NCBI RefSeq assembly: GCF_010726765.1
Contig: NZ_AP022601.1
Span: 4,092,001-4,156,000 of the forward strand
Direction: 5' to 3'
Length of the DNA stretch: 64,000 nt
From: Mycobacterium gallinarum
GTDB taxonomy: Bacteria; Actinomycetota; Actinomycetes; Mycobacteriales; Mycobacteriaceae
Positions 63,841-64,000 of this stretch are shown here, piece by piece. The translations under genes were made by a program, and so were the position numbers. Under the pieces are notes generated by a model, which saw nothing but the letters and a program-made list of their open reading frames with translations, did no database searches and was not told the origin of the DNA. Position 1 is the first letter of the stretch; each line of letters starts with the position of its first letter.

Positions 63841-64000
63841 TCAAGCCGCTGCCAGTTGGCAAGGCTTTTGGCGGTTGTTGTGGTCGGTGTGCAGGTGGCC
63901 GAAGACGACACGGGCCAGACGGCGTTTGAGGCAGCGCAGGGCTTCGGGTGTGGAGTCACCCTCGGTGAGGCGGTGCCGGTAGTAGGTCTGTCCGAGTCCA
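63841..64000 (-). mobile_element. IS transposase, C-terminal end (IS110-like)
   Basis: The minus strand reads about 53 C-terminal residues of a transposase, ending TGA at 63843-63841: GQTYYRHRLTEGDSTPEAL, LRCLKRRLARVVFGHL, then a basic tail CQLAAA. The YYRHR...EALR.LKRRLARVV text is like the C-terminus of IS110/IS116-family DEDD transposases, which insert without target duplication. The rest lies beyond the right edge. The family call is by pattern only. The end of the IS cannot be seen; the alkylsulfatase ATG is 14 bp away. Confidence 0.7.

Overview
The window is high-GC actinobacterial DNA, and gene content and order point to a Mycobacterium/Mycolicibacterium chromosome. From memory of the M. 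tuberculosis map, the left part follows Rv3711c to Rv3724 (dnaQ, murT, gatD, recR, ebfC, ami1, an oxidoreductase/methyltransferase pair, dnaX, aspC, SRP RNA, tRNA-Ser, lucA, cutinase). The right part follows Rv3752c to Rv3762c (tadA, its partner, tyrA, a glycolipid-binding-type protein, proZWVX, a LapA-like protein, a phosphotransferase, an alkylsulfatase). Many genes start exactly at a GTG or ATG lying 6-7 nt after a TANNNT hexamer, the usual layout of mycobacterial leaderless transcripts. I used this to choose several starts.

Layout. 1-12.7 kb: cell wall and DNA metabolism core (MurT/GatD lipid II amidation, RecR/EbfC, Ami1, DnaX, AspC), SRP RNA and tRNA-Ser(GGA), plus a broken restriction-endonuclease-fold gene. 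12.7-23.4 kb: envelope and surface genes (PepA-like protease, serine esterase, a 612-residue membrane-anchored repeat protein, a transmembrane Ser/Thr kinase, a cutinase). 23.5-33.2 kb: DNA end-joining-type enzymes (PolD1, LigC1, LigC2) around a TetR regulator, a membrane hydroxylase, a threonine aldolase, a GH3 glycosidase and an FAD monooxygenase. 33.2-44.4 kb: mixed metabolism, including an amino-acid ABC transporter with a fused binding protein and permease, the queuosine genes gluQ and tgt, and two LpqH-family lipoproteins. 44.5-51.6 kb: a signalling island. 51.7-64 kb: the second conserved block, ending in the 3' part of a transposase gene.

The most interesting region is 44.5-51.6 kb. 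A complete bacteriophytochrome photosensory module (PAS-GAF-PHY with the chromophore cysteine and the PRxSF tongue) is fused directly to a SpoIIE/RsbU-type PP2C phosphatase. Close by are a receiver-PP2C protein, a CHASE3 histidine kinase whose dimerisation helix resembles those of phytochrome kinases, an Rcp1-like single-domain response regulator, and an RsbW-type anti-sigma ATPase. Together they look like a red/far-red-light input to a sigma-factor partner-switching pathway. No STAS anti-anti-sigma protein or sigma factor is encoded in the window, so the output must lie elsewhere.

Other points: a 23-bp sequence occurs identically at the base of two intergenic hairpins 25 kb apart; the C-terminal sensor domain of the kinase and a small secreted protein share a cysteine/tryptophan pattern; and a transposase gene ends 14 bp before the alkylsulfatase start.
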